From a virus, in IMG/VR virus record IMGVR_UViG_3300013103_000019, positions 1 through 42,398 of that record: 42,398 nt of DNA. One strand, 5' to 3'. Below the pieces are notes generated by a model. The model did not search any database, was not told the origin of the DNA, and was given only the letters and a program-made list of their open reading frames with translations. This document shows, one piece after another, positions 41,743 through 42,398 of the stretch; positions within the stretch are counted from its first letter, which is position 1, and each line of letters opens with the position of its first letter. The translations under genes and the position numbers were made by a program.

Positions 41743-42398
41743 ATGATGGGCTTCAATCTTTCACCATCTGTCAATGTAAAAGAAATTGATTTAACAACTT
41801 CTATTCCAGCAGTTTCAACTTCAATAGCTGGAATGTCTGGTCAATTTGAATGGGGACCAGCATTTGACAAAAAACTTGTAACAAGCGAAAAAGATCTTTT
41901 AACCATTTTTGGATATCCAACTGATGCTAATTATCAAGATTGGTTTACAGCTTGGAATTTTTTACAATATGGAAATACACTTTATATTGTAAGAGCAGTT
42001 GATGATAGCTCAGCTCTTAATGCTGGATTGGAATGTGAAGATACTACAGGTGCTGGTGTGCCAGCAACAAAACCAGTATATATTCCAAATAGTGATGCAG
42101 CGGATGTTTATACTTATACAGCGGCCGATGAAGATCAAAAATTATTATTAGTCGCAAAATATCCTGGTATCAAAGGAAATACATATAAAGTAGCAATAGC
42201 AAATTATGCTGAATTTGCTTCAGCTAATATTGTTGGAACAACTAAATTTGCCGATGAATTTGAATTTGGTCCAGAAACTACTGATCAATTTGCTATCGTA
42301 GTTTTAGATTCTGATGATCAAATTTTAGAACAAATGATTGTTTCTTTTAATGAAACAGATACAAATTTTGAAGGAACTTCAATTTATGTTGAAGATTA
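41743..42398 (+). CDS. gp18: Tail sheath protein gp18-like, partial at window end
   Basis: Open frame of at least 218 codons, cut by the window edge, starting ATGATG with a strong AAAGGAGA upstream. The N-terminal MGFNLSPSVNVKEIDLTTSIPA, then STSIAGMSGQFEWGPAFDKKLVTSEKDLLTIFGYPTDANYQDWFTAWNFLQYGNTLYIVRAV, is the conserved sheath opening of T4-like phages. Sheath contracts around the tube to drive DNA delivery. gp19 would be expected next, outside the window. Confidence 0.95.
   Translation, partial: MMGFNLSPSVNVKEIDLTTSIPAVSTSIAGMSGQFEWGPAFDKKLVTSEKDLLTIFGYPTDANYQDWFTAWNFLQYGNTLYIVRAVDDSSALNAGLECEDTTGAGVPATKPVYIPNSDAADVYTYTAADEDQKLLLVAKYPGIKGNTYKVAIANYAEFASANIVGTTKFADEFEFGPETTDQFAIVVLDSDDQILEQMIVSFNETDTNFEGTSIYVED

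Noticed and set aside
1-42398. tRNA genes
   Set aside because: No cloverleaf with a T-arm GTTCNANNC pattern was spotted in any intergenic stretch; a tRNAscan-SE run would settle it.

Overview
The window is a continuous, almost fully coding stretch of a very AT-rich contractile-tailed phage genome of the T4-like supergroup (myovirus morphology). All supported genes lie on the plus strand, are tightly packed with many ATGA or TAATG overlaps, and include recognisable homologues of T4 genes for head, neck, tail tube, sheath, baseplate, packaging and recombination. The host cannot be named from the sequence. The strong A+T bias, the trimmed gene lengths compared with T4 and DUF7483/DUF4815-type tail proteins are reminiscent of aquatic T4-like phages, but very AT-rich Campylobacter-type hosts cannot be excluded.

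Layout. 1-667: non-coding leader with several hairpins, one good intrinsic terminator, a 33-base tandem repeat and candidate promoters. 668-3338: a tail-tube-fold virion protein, then uvsY and uvsW (recombination) behind their own sigma70-like promoter, and a small lipoprotein. 3331-10187: head module in T4 order, with gp4 head completion, a putative DNA-end protein, portal gp20 interrupted by a 470-residue HNH intein, a tiny gp67-like core protein, protease gp21, scaffold gp22 and capsid gp23, closed by a terminator. 10285-20388: tail-tube cap gp48, baseplate gp53, gp27, gp5 (no lysozyme domain), an unknown, a PAAR tip, gp25, gp6, a gp7-like protein, three fibre-type or accessory proteins and a shortened gp8. 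20404-24045: a DUF4815 tail protein. 24060-27186: an accessory/lysis cassette (cupin, M23 peptidase, holin candidate, permuted papain-fold hydrolase, secreted nuclease-like protein). 27241-37410: a giant repeat-rich fibre of about 3,390 codons carrying one in-frame TGA. 37419-39863: a duplicated-domain fibre accessory, a small beta protein, and neck proteins gp13 and gp14. 40121-end: large terminase gp17 and the start of tail sheath gp18.

The genes work together to build the virion: gp20/67/21/22/23 assemble and mature the prohead, gp17 fills it, gp4/13/14 close the neck, the gp48/53/27/5/PAAR/25/6/7-like/8 set builds the baseplate to which the DUF4815 protein and fibres attach, and the cassette at 25-27 kb provides cell-wall degradation for exit and possibly entry. 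A GATAAATA motif recurs 5' of many late genes and is a good candidate for this phage's late-promoter element (T4 consensus TATAAATA).

The most unusual item is the giant fibre. Its C-terminal 2,000 residues consist of 21-residue repeats, interrupted at nearly regular intervals (about 520 bases) by a 43-residue variant with a YPG...DQFVCS core. An in-frame TGA at 28126 falls inside a domain near its N terminus.
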